A DNA stretch of 64,000 bases from Bacteroidia bacterium (GCA_030427245.1 JAUHXA010000004.1:1-64000), one strand, 5' to 3'; positions 50,738 through 60,780 are shown, counted from the stretch's first letter. Made by a program: numbers and translations. The notes: generated by a model from the sequence alone, not told the origin.

Positions 50738-53700
50738 TTACGAACCAAACACTTTTTTAGTTTTTATTATTCTATGCTGACTATCATAAACTTGTAAAAC
50801 ATACACGCCTATATCCAATTTTGGCAAAACAGTATTCAAACCCTCCGCTTTGTATTTCAAAACAATTTGTCCAAAAGTATTATAAACCGCAATCGTATAA
50901 ACTTCGTCCTCCTCTCCCATCCAATCCAACAATACTTGCCGCCCATTGAAGCCCAAAACCCTATACTGCAATTTTTGCCCACTCAAACGCACCGACACCA
51001 CTTTGGAGTAGTCAAAACTACCGTCAATATCCGCCATTTTCAATCGGTAATACAATACGTTTTCTCCTTCAATATTGGAATCCATTAGCTGATAATGCTG
51101 CAATCCTTCACTGTTGCCCCTTGCTTTTACTTCTGCAATCACTTCAAAATCAACACCATCACTGCTTCGTTCTACTTCAAAATGACTGCTGTTCAACTCC
51201 GACAAAGTCCACCAATACAACTGCACATGATTTCCTTCCATCGCTTTCGCCTCCAAATCCATCAAGTCCACCGCCAAGGGTTCACCCAAACCTGTGTTTA
51301 GGTCGTCCGTCAAGGTGTTGAAAACCCGATTCGTTGCCACAGGTTCGTTGAAGTCAAAGTAAATATCCGCCTTGTTCTCGATTTTCGTTCCCAATTCCAA
51401 GCCCTCTTTCAGTTGGATGCTGTACTGCACAAAACCATGACTTTCAGGCTCGTTGGTCGTGCTGTCGGGCAATAGAATGTTGTCGAAAGTCCACACCAAA
51501 AGATTGCCAAATTTGATGTCGAAAGTATAATCGTGGCTGCTGTTGCCGAGGTTCAAAGTCGCTCCCTCCAATCCTTGCGGCAAGGTGTCGACTATCATCA
51601 CCCGAAAAGCGGTATCGTTGCCTGTGTTTTGAAAGCGGATTTTGTAGGTCAGTTTGGTGTTTTCTTCGATGTAGTGTTGTTCGCTGATGCCTTTCGGGAA
51701 TACTTGAATGTCGTTCGGGTCGAAAGAACCGATGATGGTTTGACAGTCGATGTCGACGCTCGGCGGGCGGTCGTTTTGTTCTACGCTGTTGACATAGCCG
51801 TAGGAAAAATTACCTTCTCCACAGGCTTCGACGATTGATTGAGCTTGGTCATTGAAGTGAGGAAAATGTGGACTTTGCTCTGCCTCCAAACGCACTGTTT
51901 TGCCATCCATATTCCAAAAAAACTGCTTTTTCTCACCACTCGCCAATTGAAATTTTTCTGTTTTGACCAACACATCGTTTTCATACACGTATAAATTTCG
52001 TTCTTCATCCATATTTCCACTTCCCACATTTTCCAATGAAAACGCAATGTGTTCTTCTAAACATTCCCCTTCGACTTCAATATCACTTCCGTCCCAAAGC
52101 GGATTTGGTGCTTCGCAAGGGTCATCGGGCAAAATGCGAGACTTCAAACAAATCGTGCTGCCCAAATCGGCTTCGCAAGAAATGGAATCCACAACCGTGA
52201 AAAATCCACATTCTCCAATGCCAATTGTTCCCAAGTCAAAAGTCCATTGCTGTCCTTCCTGCAATGTCGGATTTATACTGCTGGTCAAAGGAATCATTTC
52301 TTCGGGAAATTCGAGACTGATTTTGGCATCTTCGGCAGCGAGTGTTCCTTTGTTGCAGTAGCTGACTTTGTAGGTGTTTTTGAAACATCGGCGGAGTAAG
52401 GGTGTACCAATTTCGACTTCGAGTTTGGGGCAGTCGACCAATGCTTTTAAGGGGAAATTGAGGTTGGAGAGGGTATCGTAATTTTCCGAAAAATTGGCGG
52501 TGTATTCGCTTGTTCCACAGCCCATTTCGACCAGTTCGTCTTCCAATAAATAGGAAATCGTGTAGTCGCCATTGAGAAGTTCGGCTGAAAACTGTCCATA
52601 TTGATTGGTGAAGGCATATCGGGTAATTTCGGGAGTAACAATGCTGATAACTGTATTGCCTGCCCAACCTGTTTCAGTTGTTTCTGGTTCGCAGTTTTCA
52701 TTGGAGTCTAAGTATAAGTGTCCGTTGATGAGGTTGTTGTAGGATTTGCCACCGTTGTTGGTGTTAATAATATATACTTTTCTATCTCCTATATCCCAAT
52801 CCACCACTTCTGCAACAAGATAAACCCCTTGTTGCGAATTAAGTAGGCTTTCGATGTAATAAAAACTTAAATTTTCAGAATCCCCTAAATCATAATACCT
52901 TATACCACCTGATGTATTTATATGGACTACAAAAGGTATTTCCATACAATCAAATCCATTGGGTTGATAATACAAATCGTAACCACTCAAAACATATCCA
53001 TTATCAGAAATTGAATAGATTTCACTTACAGCAGATTCACAACCACAGTTCCAACAGTCTTCAACTTCACTAGGATAATCGCCATCAAAACCGTGAGTAT
53101 GTTGTTGTGTCAAATTACCTATGGGTGATAACCAAATATAATGAGGTCTAGCGTCTCCCTCACAAGAATAATCTCCACGAATAAAATAATTTTCATTTGA
53201 AGTTTGCTCAATTTTATAAAAATAATAACCACAGTAAAGCGGGTAGGGACTGGTATAATTATATTCTTTTTCTATCTCTAAGTTTCCCATCTTGTCCCAT
53301 TTTTGAAAAACTAAATAGTCTTTATCTTCATATATTGTTTCGCCATAATCAGTATATCTGAATATAAAACTAAGTCCTTCGTCTTGATTAATTATCATGT
53401 CATGAAAATCATATATGTCCATCCCTTCAAACTTGTAATAGACACTATCAATAAAATCTCCTTCGGCTGAAAAATACATGGCGAAAGCTTCATCATCGTC
53501 TATATAGTTCATTCCTGCTACCATATACCCACCATCTTTAGTTGGTTTTTGTTGTAGAATGTCTATGCATATTTCTTTATCATAATCTTTCCTCCACAGC
53601 TCACTCCCATCTTTGCTACTAATTGCAGATAACACCACTTTCGCTCCTCCTACTGTAATCACCTCCCAGTAATTGCCTGATTCCATTTCTATCAATGTAT

Positions 53701-54106
53701 ATGGAGTGTACAGTTCTGTTTCCCAAATTATTTTACCATAAGGAGTTAGTTTTGACAATTTATACTCAACAGGGTTTTTCACTTCATAACGAAGCCAATA
53801 ATTTCCATCCTTCAAAGCCTTTATTTCTTGCACCCTTATTCCTTCAATTGGCAATCCCAATTCTGCAAAAGAACGATTCATGACCACTTGTCCCAAAACA
53901 TTTATTTTCAGCAGTCTATATTCTCCATCTACCGAGATTACCACAATCAATCCATCATCAAGAGTCACATCCATATCCACATAACCCCAATCAGTATCAA
54001 CTTCTCCCAACAACAATTCCCACTGCCCTCGAACTTCTTGATTCACAACAAAAAACAAAGTCACAACAAACAAAAAAGAAAAGATAGATTTTGTAAAAGT
54101 TTTCAT
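50738..54106 (-). CDS. Large T9SS-secreted protein with DUF11-like repeat and Por tail
   Basis: 1122 residues. Signal peptide MKTFTKSIFSFLFVVTLFFVV. Residues about 30-460 form a beta-propeller-like or PQQ-like region (LKINVLGQVVMNRSF, WDKMGNLEIEKEYNY, SISDNGYVLSG repeats). The middle (about 470-720) is Cys-containing beta-sandwich material. Residues about 790-930 form a DUF11-type repeat (IGSFDPNDIQVFPKG ... KLTYKIRFQNTGNDTAFRVMIVDTLP). The last 80 residues are a Por sorting tail (LLDWMGEEDEVYTIAVYNTFGQIVLKY ... GVYVLQVYDSQHRII). It should be secreted through the type IX system and attached to the surface, likely as an adhesin or matrix protein. Standalone gene. Confidence 0.85.
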   Translation of the reverse strand: MKTFTKSIFSFLFVVTLFFVVNQEVRGQWELLLGEVDTDWGYVDMDVTLDDGLIVVISVDGEYRLLKINVLGQVVMNRSFAELGLPIEGIRVQEIKALKDGNYWLRYEVKNPVEYKLSKLTPYGKIIWETELYTPYTLIEMESGNYWEVITVGGAKVVLSAISSKDGSELWRKDYDKEICIDILQQKPTKDGGYMVAGMNYIDDDEAFAMYFSAEGDFIDSVYYKFEGMDIYDFHDMIINQDEGLSFIFRYTDYGETIYEDKDYLVFQKWDKMGNLEIEKEYNYTSPYPLYCGYYFYKIEQTSNENYFIRGDYSCEGDARPHYIWLSPIGNLTQQHTHGFDGDYPSEVEDCWNCGCESAVSEIYSISDNGYVLSGYDLYYQPNGFDCMEIPFVVHINTSGGIRYYDLGDSENLSFYYIESLLNSQQGVYLVAEVVDWDIGDRKVYIINTNNGGKSYNNLINGHLYLDSNENCEPETTETGWAGNTVISIVTPEITRYAFTNQYGQFSAELLNGDYTISYLLEDELVEMGCGTSEYTANFSENYDTLSNLNFPLKALVDCPKLEVEIGTPLLRRCFKNTYKVSYCNKGTLAAEDAKISLEFPEEMIPLTSSINPTLQEGQQWTFDLGTIGIGECGFFTVVDSISCEADLGSTICLKSRILPDDPCEAPNPLWDGSDIEVEGECLEEHIAFSLENVGSGNMDEERNLYVYENDVLVKTEKFQLASGEKKQFFWNMDGKTVRLEAEQSPHFPHFNDQAQSIVEACGEGNFSYGYVNSVEQNDRPPSVDIDCQTIIGSFDPNDIQVFPKGISEQHYIEENTKLTYKIRFQNTGNDTAFRVMIVDTLPQGLEGATLNLGNSSHDYTFDIKFGNLLVWTFDNILLPDSTTNEPESHGFVQYSIQLKEGLELGTKIENKADIYFDFNEPVATNRVFNTLTDDLNTGLGEPLAVDLMDLEAKAMEGNHVQLYWWTLSELNSSHFEVERSSDGVDFEVIAEVKARGNSEGLQHYQLMDSNIEGENVLYYRLKMADIDGSFDYSKVVSVRLSGQKLQYRVLGFNGRQVLLDWMGEEDEVYTIAVYNTFGQIVLKYKAEGLNTVLPKLDIGVYVLQVYDSQHRIIKTKKVFGS

Positions 54107-54178
54107 AGGTGAATAGGATTTGAAGTAATAGAAATAACTCTCTATTCTAAAAAACGGAAAAGCGAAAAAAGGTAAATT

Positions 54179-54889
54179 CTAAAGCACCTCCTTCAAATAC
54201 TCCCAAACCGTTTCTGCCACCAAACGATGTCCTTCTTCGGTCGGGTGAATCCCATCGGGTTGGTTGTATTTGGCAATGCCGCCCACTTTATCGAGCAAAA
54301 AAGGAATCAAAACGACTTCGTTGTTAACGGCAATGTTTTGGAATACTTTGCGGAATTCGGAAGTGTAGCGATTACCCATCGTTGGAGGAGCTTCCATCCC
54401 TGCTACGACTACTTTTGCATCTGGGTATTTTTCCTTTACCTCATCCAAAATAGCCTGTAAATTTTTTTCCGTTTCGGCGGGTTTCACCCCACGTAGAGCA
54501 TCATTACCGCCCAGTTCTAAGACAAAAATGTCGACATGTTGCTTCAATACCCATCCAATTCGGTTTGCGCCCGTTGCAGTTGTTTCGCCACTCAAGCCCG
54601 CATTGATGACTCGATAATTCAAACCCAAAGAGTCAATTTTGTCTTGAAGGATTTGGGGGTATGCCATGCCTATTTCGTCCTCCAATCCGTAGCCTGCAGT
54701 CAAACTATCTCCAAAAAATAGGATGTTTTTCTTTTTGGAATCTTTGGGATTGGCCATTTCTTCCTTTGCAGCTATAGGAGCATTGTTGGCAGAGTTGGTA
54801 TTGTCTACATTTTCTTGTGTATCAGAATTGCAGGAAAAGAAAAAGGGGGTTATCATCAACAGAATCAAAAATTGTTTTATCAATTGCAT
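54179..54889 (-). CDS. GDSL/SGNH-family esterase (TesA-like), lipoprotein
   Basis: 236 residues. Lipoprotein signal with Cys at about residue 20 (LLMITPFFFSCNSD). SGNH hydrolase blocks: block I ILFFGDSLTAGYG (Ser nucleophile), block II NAGLSGETT, block III ELGGNDALRG, block V DGIHPTEEGH (Asp-His). The family hydrolyses acyl esters or lysophospholipids; TesA also has thioesterase activity. Because it is lipidated, it should act in the periplasm or at the outer membrane. Monocistronic. Confidence 0.9.
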   Translation of the reverse strand: MQLIKQFLILLMITPFFFSCNSDTQENVDNTNSANNAPIAAKEEMANPKDSKKKNILFFGDSLTAGYGLEDEIGMAYPQILQDKIDSLGLNYRVINAGLSGETTATGANRIGWVLKQHVDIFVLELGGNDALRGVKPAETEKNLQAILDEVKEKYPDAKVVVAGMEAPPTMGNRYTSEFRKVFQNIAVNNEVVLIPFLLDKVGGIAKYNQPDGIHPTEEGHRLVAETVWEYLKEVL

Positions 54890-55028
54890 AAATAGCAGTA
54901 CATTGTTTTTTGTAATTAATTTGTTTTACAGATAAGATACAAAGAAAGTATTGATTAAGTTTTTTAACGATGATAATAATCTGCTATAACAGAGATTCTT
55001 CAAAGAAACCAAATTTTGAGGTTCTTTC

Positions 55029-55071
55029 ACACAAGATTCTCCGAGTTCTCGGAGCAGGCTCTTCGGAATGA
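55029..55071. repeat. Dispersed palindromic repeat
   Basis: cacaagattctccgagttctcgg-agcaggctcttcggaatgac is an expanded form of the unit at 12047-12068 (cacaagattccttcggaatgac), with an internal palindrome ctccgagttctcggag. It is in the intergenic region upstream of the nucleotidyltransferase. Confidence 0.5.
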
Positions 55072-55114
55072 CAGTTTAGTTGGGGTGTAGTTTCAAATAC
55101 AAAAAACAACAAAT

Positions 55115-55864
55115 ATGAAAGCAATGATTTTTGCAGCGGGTTTAGGGACTCGATTACGTCCTTTGACGAATGACAAACCCAAAGCACTTGTTGAGGTAAA
55201 CGGAAAACCACTGTTGGAGATAGTGATTTTGCAGTTGAAGAAATATGGTTTTACGGACATTGTGGTGAATGTACATTACTTTGCAAAACAAATTATACGG
55301 TTTTTAGAAGCAAAAAATAATTTTGACATTCATATCCAGATTTCGGATGAAAGTGATTTGCTACTCGAAACAGGTGGTGGGCTGCAAAAGGCAAAATCTC
55401 TTTTGACTGCCAATAACCAACCTTTTTTGGTACACAATGTGGATATATTATCGGACATCAATTTGACCGAATTGTATCAAAATCATTTGAATAACAAATC
55501 TTTGGCGACTTTGGTGGTACGAAATCGAAGGACTTCACGGTATTTGCTATTTGACCAAGCCAATCGGCTGTGTGGTTGGAAAAATGTAAAAACGGGTGAG
55601 ATTCGAATGGTTCGAGACTCAGCTGTTTCATTGAAGTTGAAGGCATTGGCTTTCAGTGGAATTCACATTATCAGTCCACGCATTTTTGATTATATGCCTT
55701 CTGAGGAGCGTGCTTTTTCAATCATTGAAACGTATCTGCAAGTAGCCAAAAAAGAAAAACTTATGGCGTATCCGAGTGATGATTCCAGATGGTTGGATGT
55801 GGGCAAACCCGAAAGTTTGGCACAAGCTGCAAAATTATATGAGGCTATACTTTTGAATTCTTAG
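55115..55864 (+). CDS. Sugar-1-phosphate nucleotidyltransferase (MurU/NDP-sugar pyrophosphorylase type)
   Basis: 249 residues. Signature MIFAAGLGTRLRPLTNDKPKALVEVNGKPLL at the start, with the GxGxR/K-P loop and the Lys that binds the nucleotide. ETGGGLQKAKSLL and FLVHNVDILSDI follow (nucleotide and metal ligands). The enzyme makes UDP-, dTDP- or CDP-activated sugar; this short single-domain form resembles MurNAc-1-phosphate uridylyltransferase used in cell-wall recycling. No amgK kinase is next to it, although an APH-fold kinase is 4 kb away at 49699. The exact sugar is unknown. Confidence 0.85.
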   Translation: MKAMIFAAGLGTRLRPLTNDKPKALVEVNGKPLLEIVILQLKKYGFTDIVVNVHYFAKQIIRFLEAKNNFDIHIQISDESDLLLETGGGLQKAKSLLTANNQPFLVHNVDILSDINLTELYQNHLNNKSLATLVVRNRRTSRYLLFDQANRLCGWKNVKTGEIRMVRDSAVSLKLKALAFSGIHIISPRIFDYMPSEERAFSIIETYLQVAKKEKLMAYPSDDSRWLDVGKPESLAQAAKLYEAILLNS

Positions 55865-56052
55865 AAATTAAAGTGGTATATTTCACCTGTTTATTTGATC
55901 ACAGATTTCGCAGATATTTCAGATGTCGCTGATAAACAATATTTTGGACAGCTAAAATATGAAAGCGTGAAACATCAAACTTTTGTTTATCAAACCTTTA
56001 TGTTTGGAACTATGAAATGTAGGTTGATAATTTGTAAAAATCTTTTATTGTA

Positions 56053-57249
56053 ATGAGTAATCGCTACAAACGAATTGAAGAACTTGGCTGGGATATGAAC
56101 TTGCTGCAAAGTACATCGGTGATGGTCGTTGGCGCAGGGGCATTGGGCAATGAGGTGTTGAAGAATTTGGCTCTTTTGGGAGTCGGTAATATTTTGGTGG
56201 CGGATATGGATACCATTGAAGACCATAATCTTACCCGAACGGTTTTGTTTCGAGACAGCGATATCGGACGCTACAAAGTGGAGGTTGCTGCCGAAAGATT
56301 GAAGGAAATGAATCCTGATGTAAACATCATTCCTGTGGTCGGCAAGGTACAAGATGTATTCGGCAGAGGGGTTTATCATCATGTGGATGTGGTCTTCGGC
56401 TGTTTGGACAATATTCAAGGTCGCATTGACATCAATCGCTATTGTTACCAAACTCAAACACTGTTTATTGATGCGGGTCTGAGGAAGTTAGACGGTGATG
56501 TGAAAGTTTTTGCCTCTCCTTTTGAAGTGTGTTTGGATTGTACCTTGACCGAACAGTTGAGGGAAGAGGCCTGGCGGCGTTTTTCTTGTTTGAAGCTTCG
56601 GCAGCGCAATGAGGACGGCAGGGCTACAATTCCTACTTCTCCTACTATTTCTTCGATTATGGCGGGATTGCAGGTACAATTGGCCATCAAGTATTTACAT
56701 GGTGGTAAAATACCAGTTAACTATCGGATGTCGGTTTATGGATTCATTGATGAACTAAATGTCTCAAAAATGAGCTTCAATCCCAGCTGCCCAACTCACA
56801 ATCTATACGACCCTCTGACTGAAGCTGATATTACACAACTCCCCTATCGTTCTGATGAATTGACAGTGCGAAAATTATTGCAACTTATCAAAGACGACTT
56901 GGGCGAAACGGCAACTGTTTCACTAGATTACGACCTCATCAATACCTTGGTCTGCAATACGCATCAAACACGGCAAGACATTCTCCGAAAACGAGGGAAT
57001 ATGTACGTGGATGAAGTCGAATGTCCCGATTGTATTGCAGATGGACTGACTTCGGTTCACTCATTGAGGAGCGAATACTTTGTGAATCAATTGGATGGAC
57101 AAGAATCGAAACACATTCTCAACAGCACTTTGCAGGAAATCGGCACGCCACTTTACCAAATTTTTAAGGTCAAAGCGGTTTTGGATGGAGAGTTGATTTA
57201 TCGGTATTATGAAATAAGCGGTGATAAGGCAAGGGTGTTTGGAGTGTAA
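56053..57249 (+). CDS. ThiF/E1-like adenylyltransferase with an extra Cys-rich C-terminal region
   Basis: 398 residues. Rossmann ATP-binding motif SVMVVGAGALGNEVLKNLALLGVGNI at about 22-47, VADMDTIEDHNLTRTVLF with the conserved Asp and Arg, and the zinc-type cysteines in CLDCTLTEQL. A catalytic-type cysteine could be FSCLKLRQR. The core ends at about 230. The remaining 165 residues include CPTH, CNTH and CPDC, and I do not recognise the fold; a beta-grasp-like stretch (ELTVRKLLQLIKDDLGE) is possible. Such enzymes adenylate a ubiquitin-like protein's C-terminus. No ubiquitin-like, E2 or JAB gene is adjacent; the only E2-like protein in the window is that of CBASS at 575, 55 kb away. Confidence 0.75.
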   Translation: MSNRYKRIEELGWDMNLLQSTSVMVVGAGALGNEVLKNLALLGVGNILVADMDTIEDHNLTRTVLFRDSDIGRYKVEVAAERLKEMNPDVNIIPVVGKVQDVFGRGVYHHVDVVFGCLDNIQGRIDINRYCYQTQTLFIDAGLRKLDGDVKVFASPFEVCLDCTLTEQLREEAWRRFSCLKLRQRNEDGRATIPTSPTISSIMAGLQVQLAIKYLHGGKIPVNYRMSVYGFIDELNVSKMSFNPSCPTHNLYDPLTEADITQLPYRSDELTVRKLLQLIKDDLGETATVSLDYDLINTLVCNTHQTRQDILRKRGNMYVDEVECPDCIADGLTSVHSLRSEYFVNQLDGQESKHILNSTLQEIGTPLYQIFKVKAVLDGELIYRYYEISGDKARVFGV

Positions 57250-57272
57250 AAAAAGTATCCCGTTTTTGTGTT

Positions 57273-57980
57273 CTAAGAACTCAAATGATTGTAGTCCTTC
57301 AATACCGTTTCTAAAAATATTCGAGGTGGTAAGTTGCTTTCTACATTCAGCAAAACCTTCAATTTGTCCACCAAAGCCAAGATTACCTGATTGTTGCCTG
57401 TACCTTTGGCATCATTCATAATTTCTTTAATGAGTGAAATATCTTTGTCTTTGAGGTTTTGAACTTGCAGAAAAGTTACTTGATAATCTTCGTCTGTAAA
57501 TTCAAATAGGGTATCGGACAACTGTTTGCGAGACTTGAGGCTGACAACCGCCGTACCTGCTGCCATGTCCCCCAATCGCTGACCTTTGCCATTCATCACA
57601 ATCGTCAATACTGCCAAGCCACCAAAGGTCATAAAAACATCAATCAAACGAAACAGCCATCGAATGAAGTAACTCGCAAAAGAGACAGGTAATCCGTCAA
57701 TATTGATGACTTTGATGTTCATTTGACGCTTGCCAATACTTTGACCATTCATAAACAGTTCACATATAAGATGATACAACCAAAGTGGAAATGCCACAAT
57801 CACCACGATTACCCAGGTAGGTAATACAGCCGAAATTTCATCTATAAAAAACAAAGCAGTTAGTAAGTAAATCCCCAAAATGGAATAGTCTATCAATCCT
57901 GCAATAAAACGCTCTCCCAATCCTGCTGCTTCATACTCAATCGCTACATTTTGGGTCGTATCAATTTGAATTCTTTCCAT
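57273..57980 (-). CDS. RDD-family membrane protein
   Basis: 235 residues with three or four helices. The RDD signature is present: AGLGERFIAGLIDYSILGIYLL, then GQSIGKRQMNIKVINIDG and the arginine-aspartate pair RLIDVFMTFGG. The soluble C-terminus (about 155-235) is helical. Members are transporters or channels of unknown substrate. It diverges from SpoIIM at 58095, an arrangement common in Bacteroidota. Confidence 0.85.
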   Translation of the reverse strand: MERIQIDTTQNVAIEYEAAGLGERFIAGLIDYSILGIYLLTALFFIDEISAVLPTWVIVVIVAFPLWLYHLICELFMNGQSIGKRQMNIKVINIDGLPVSFASYFIRWLFRLIDVFMTFGGLAVLTIVMNGKGQRLGDMAAGTAVVSLKSRKQLSDTLFEFTDEDYQVTFLQVQNLKDKDISLIKEIMNDAKGTGNNQVILALVDKLKVLLNVESNLPPRIFLETVLKDYNHLSS

Positions 57981-58094
57981 AAAAAATAATTAGTAAATTT
58001 TATTTGAGATTGTGAATTTATCAAAACTTTTGTAACCTTGGAAGGTAATTGAGATTGAAGTAGAATTTTTAACAGTTCCCAAATTAATAAAAAA

Positions 58095-59060
58095 ATGAGA
58101 GAACCCGCTTTTATCAAAAAAAACAAAGATAAATGGCAACGTTTTGAAGCTCTTCTACAACAGAAGGAAAAGCCTGCAACGCCTGACGAACGAGCGGCTC
58201 TTTTTATTCAAATTACCGACGACCTTTCGTATGCCAAAACTTTTTATCCTAAAAGTCCTATTACTCAATACTTGAACTCCTTAGCTGCAAAGGTACACCA
58301 ATCTATTTATCGCAACAAAAAAGAAGAAGGCAGCCGAATCATTCAGTTTTGGAAATACGAATTACCTTTGGTGATGTATGAAGTCCGATATAAGTTGCTG
58401 TATGCTTTTTTGATTTTCAGCATAGCAATTGCCATTGGAGTCATTTCGAGTGCGAATGACAATACCTTTGTTCGGCTGATTTTGGGTGATGGATATGTCA
58501 ATATGACGCTCGACAACATCGAAAAAGGCGATCCGATGGGCGTTTACAAACACATGGGACAGATGGAAATGTGGGTGTATATTGCTTGGAACAATGTTCG
58601 GGTTTCATTTTTAGCTTTCATTTTTGGGGTATTTGTGTCTTTCGGAACAGGGTTTATTTTGCTGCAAAACGGAATCATGCTTGGCGCATTTCAGTATTTT
58701 TTCTACCAAAAAGGACTTTTTCTCACCTCCTTTTTGACAATTTGGATACATGGAACACTCGAAATATCGGCGATTGTCATTGCAGGTTGTGCGGGTTTTG
58801 TGATGGGCAACAGTATTCTATTCCCAGGAACGTATTCTCGCAGCCAATCTTTTAGATTGGGGGCTAAAAAAGGACTGAAAATCATCGTTGGGTTGGTTCC
58901 GATTTTTATTTTAGCTGCTTTTTTTGAAGGTTTTATCACCCGATTGACTGAAATGCCCGATGTATTGAAGCTGGCCATTATTTTGATTTCTCTGGCCTTT
59001 GTGATTTGGTATTTTGTGATTTATCCGAGACATCTGGCAAAAGAGGATGTGATGGTATGA
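58095..59060 (+). CDS. SpoIIM-family membrane protein
   Basis: 321 residues: a cytosolic N-terminus with helices (about 1-95), then about six transmembrane segments. The conserved centre is VSFLAFIFGVFVSFGTGFILLQNGIMLGAFQYFF and WIHGTLEISAIVIAGCAGFVMGN. SpoIIM acts in peptidoglycan remodelling during engulfment in spore formers; in non-spore-forming Bacteroidota the family is widespread and its role unknown. It is divergent from the RDD gene, and 79 bp before a prenyl synthase start. Confidence 0.85.
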   Translation: MREPAFIKKNKDKWQRFEALLQQKEKPATPDERAALFIQITDDLSYAKTFYPKSPITQYLNSLAAKVHQSIYRNKKEEGSRIIQFWKYELPLVMYEVRYKLLYAFLIFSIAIAIGVISSANDNTFVRLILGDGYVNMTLDNIEKGDPMGVYKHMGQMEMWVYIAWNNVRVSFLAFIFGVFVSFGTGFILLQNGIMLGAFQYFFYQKGLFLTSFLTIWIHGTLEISAIVIAGCAGFVMGNSILFPGTYSRSQSFRLGAKKGLKIIVGLVPIFILAAFFEGFITRLTEMPDVLKLAIILISLAFVIWYFVIYPRHLAKEDVMV

Positions 59061-59139
59061 TAGTGTGATGGTTAAACTGGGCAATGATTCTCAGCATTTC
59101 TCAGTCCCACAATTTTTCAATTTCTGCAATCAAAACAAA

Positions 59140-60111
59140 ATGAAACATTTATCTGATATTTTTAACAACGCTTTGAAAGAAAATTGTGCTGCAAAATCTC
59201 CCTTCAATTTGTATGAACCTGTCGACTATTTGCTACAATTGGGTGGCAAAAGGGTGCGTCCAATATTGTGTCTGATAGGTTGTGAACTTTTTGATGATGA
59301 GGTAAAAAAAGCAATTCCTCCTGCAATGGGCATTGAATATTTCCACAATTTCACTTTGGCACATGATGATATCATGGATGCCGCACCTCTGCGACGTGGA
59401 AAACCTACAATGCACACCCGATATGATTTGAATACCGCTATTTTGTCGGGGGATGTGATGTTTGCAAAGGCCTATCAATTTATGTGTCAAGTAGAAAATT
59501 CGGTACTTGTGCCTGTGCTTCAAACCTTCAATCAAACCGCCATTGAAGTCTGTGAAGGTCAACAGTACGATATGGACTTTGAAACCAGAGATGTAACCGA
59601 TGTGCGGGTGGAAGATTACCTTAAAATGATTGAACTAAAAACAGCGGTTTTGATTGCTGCAAGCCTGAAAATTGGCGCATTGGTCGGTGGTGCTTCACCC
59701 TCCGAAGCACAAAGATTGTATGAATTTGGGCGATTAGCAGGCATCGCTTTTCAATTGCAGGACGATATATTGGACACTTATGGCAATGCCGAAAATTTTG
59801 GTAAGCAAGTAGGTGGTGATATTATTCAAAACAAGAAAACCTATCTGCTTTTGGAGGCAGTCAATATGGGAAGTGAAAAAATTAGGCAAAAAATAGTAGA
59901 AAATCTTTCTCTGCAATATGACAACAATGAAGAAAAGGTGGCTGAAATGAAAAATATATTTAATTCATTGAAGGTAAAAGAAAAAGCAGAAGATTTGATG
60001 GAATCCTACTATGATAAAGCGTGTAAACATTTGGATGCAACTAAACTAAGTATTTCCAAAAAACAATCCCTTCTTTCATTTATTGACTATCTAATGAAGC
60101 GAAAAAGATAA
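59140..60111 (+). CDS. Polyprenyl (geranylgeranyl-type) diphosphate synthase
   Basis: 323 residues from ATG 59140 (MKHLSDIFNNALKENCAAK). First aspartate-rich motif DDIMDAAPLRRGKPT at about 76-80, GKRVRPIL before it for diphosphate binding, second motif FQLQDDILDTYG, and GKQVGGDIIQNKKTYLLL as the lysine that binds IPP. Phe71 lies five residues before the first DDxxD and suggests a short (C15-C20) product, which is inference. Cytoplasmic; feeds quinones, carotenoids or undecaprenyl lipid. It follows SpoIIM without other isoprenoid genes. Confidence 0.88.
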   Translation: MKHLSDIFNNALKENCAAKSPFNLYEPVDYLLQLGGKRVRPILCLIGCELFDDEVKKAIPPAMGIEYFHNFTLAHDDIMDAAPLRRGKPTMHTRYDLNTAILSGDVMFAKAYQFMCQVENSVLVPVLQTFNQTAIEVCEGQQYDMDFETRDVTDVRVEDYLKMIELKTAVLIAASLKIGALVGGASPSEAQRLYEFGRLAGIAFQLQDDILDTYGNAENFGKQVGGDIIQNKKTYLLLEAVNMGSEKIRQKIVENLSLQYDNNEEKVAEMKNIFNSLKVKEKAEDLMESYYDKACKHLDATKLSISKKQSLLSFIDYLMKRKR

Positions 60112-60179
60112 TTTATGCTTAAATTGCAAGAGTAACAATAACCAATTGTTTTTTAATCCCTAATCATCCCCATTTTATT

Positions 60180-60656
60180 ATGAAAAAATTATTTTTATTG
60201 TTAAGCTGTTTAGTAATTTACCTATCGAGTGTTGCAGGCACAGGAGTTGGCATAACGAATACAAACGAAGCAGAGGAAATAGCGGATATTAATGTTGTTG
60301 AAACCGCAACCGTAGCATTTTTGGATCGTGCGCCGATTTACGATAAGGAGGTTTGTAAATTGGATATGCTCTTTGATTTATCCATTGAAGGGTTAACCGT
60401 TTCCTTCAAAAACAAAGCCGTAGGCGAATATTCAAATGTGGAGTGGACGTTTGGAGATGGCGGAGTTGCAGAAAGCAAGGATATTTCCCATACATACAAA
60501 AAAACAGGTATTTATTATTTCACAGTAATGATTCACGATCCTTCAACAGGTTGTGTGGATTTTATTGGAGGAAATTACTATTTACAAGCAGAAAATAATG
60601 CTCAAAAAATCACTCAAGAAGAAATCAATAAATCAAGGATTTTGAATCTTGAATAG
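60180..60656 (+). CDS. Exported PKD-domain protein
   Basis: 158 residues with signal peptide MKKLFLLLSCLVIYLSSVAG. Residues about 62-145 form one PKD domain with VSFKNKAVGEYSNVEWTFGDGGVAESKDISHTYKKTGIYYFTVMI, including the WTFGDG strand. No T9SS tail. It probably binds other surface proteins or polysaccharide. The gene is 68 bp after the prenyl synthase and may be independently transcribed. Confidence 0.8.
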   Translation: MKKLFLLLSCLVIYLSSVAGTGVGITNTNEAEEIADINVVETATVAFLDRAPIYDKEVCKLDMLFDLSIEGLTVSFKNKAVGEYSNVEWTFGDGGVAESKDISHTYKKTGIYYFTVMIHDPSTGCVDFIGGNYYLQAENNAQKITQEEINKSRILNLE

Positions 60657-60710
60657 AGGTTACTGGTTAGCATTTTTTCGGTCTTGCAACAAATGTGTTG
60701 TAGGCCAATT

Positions 60711-60780
60711 ATTTAGAAAAAGGTGTAATCTTGATGCGGTCACCATGAGATTACACCTTTTCTTGGGAGATTATTGATAA
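60711..60780. repeat. 70-bp palindromic repeat, inverted copy of 21747-21816
   Basis: The unit aaaaaggtgtaatcttgatgcggtc...gagattacaccttttc contains its own inverted arms (aggtgtaatct and agattacacct). In reverse complement it matches 21747-21816 at 60 of 70 positions, with the block accgcatcaagattacacctttttctaa being identical. Confidence 0.75.
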
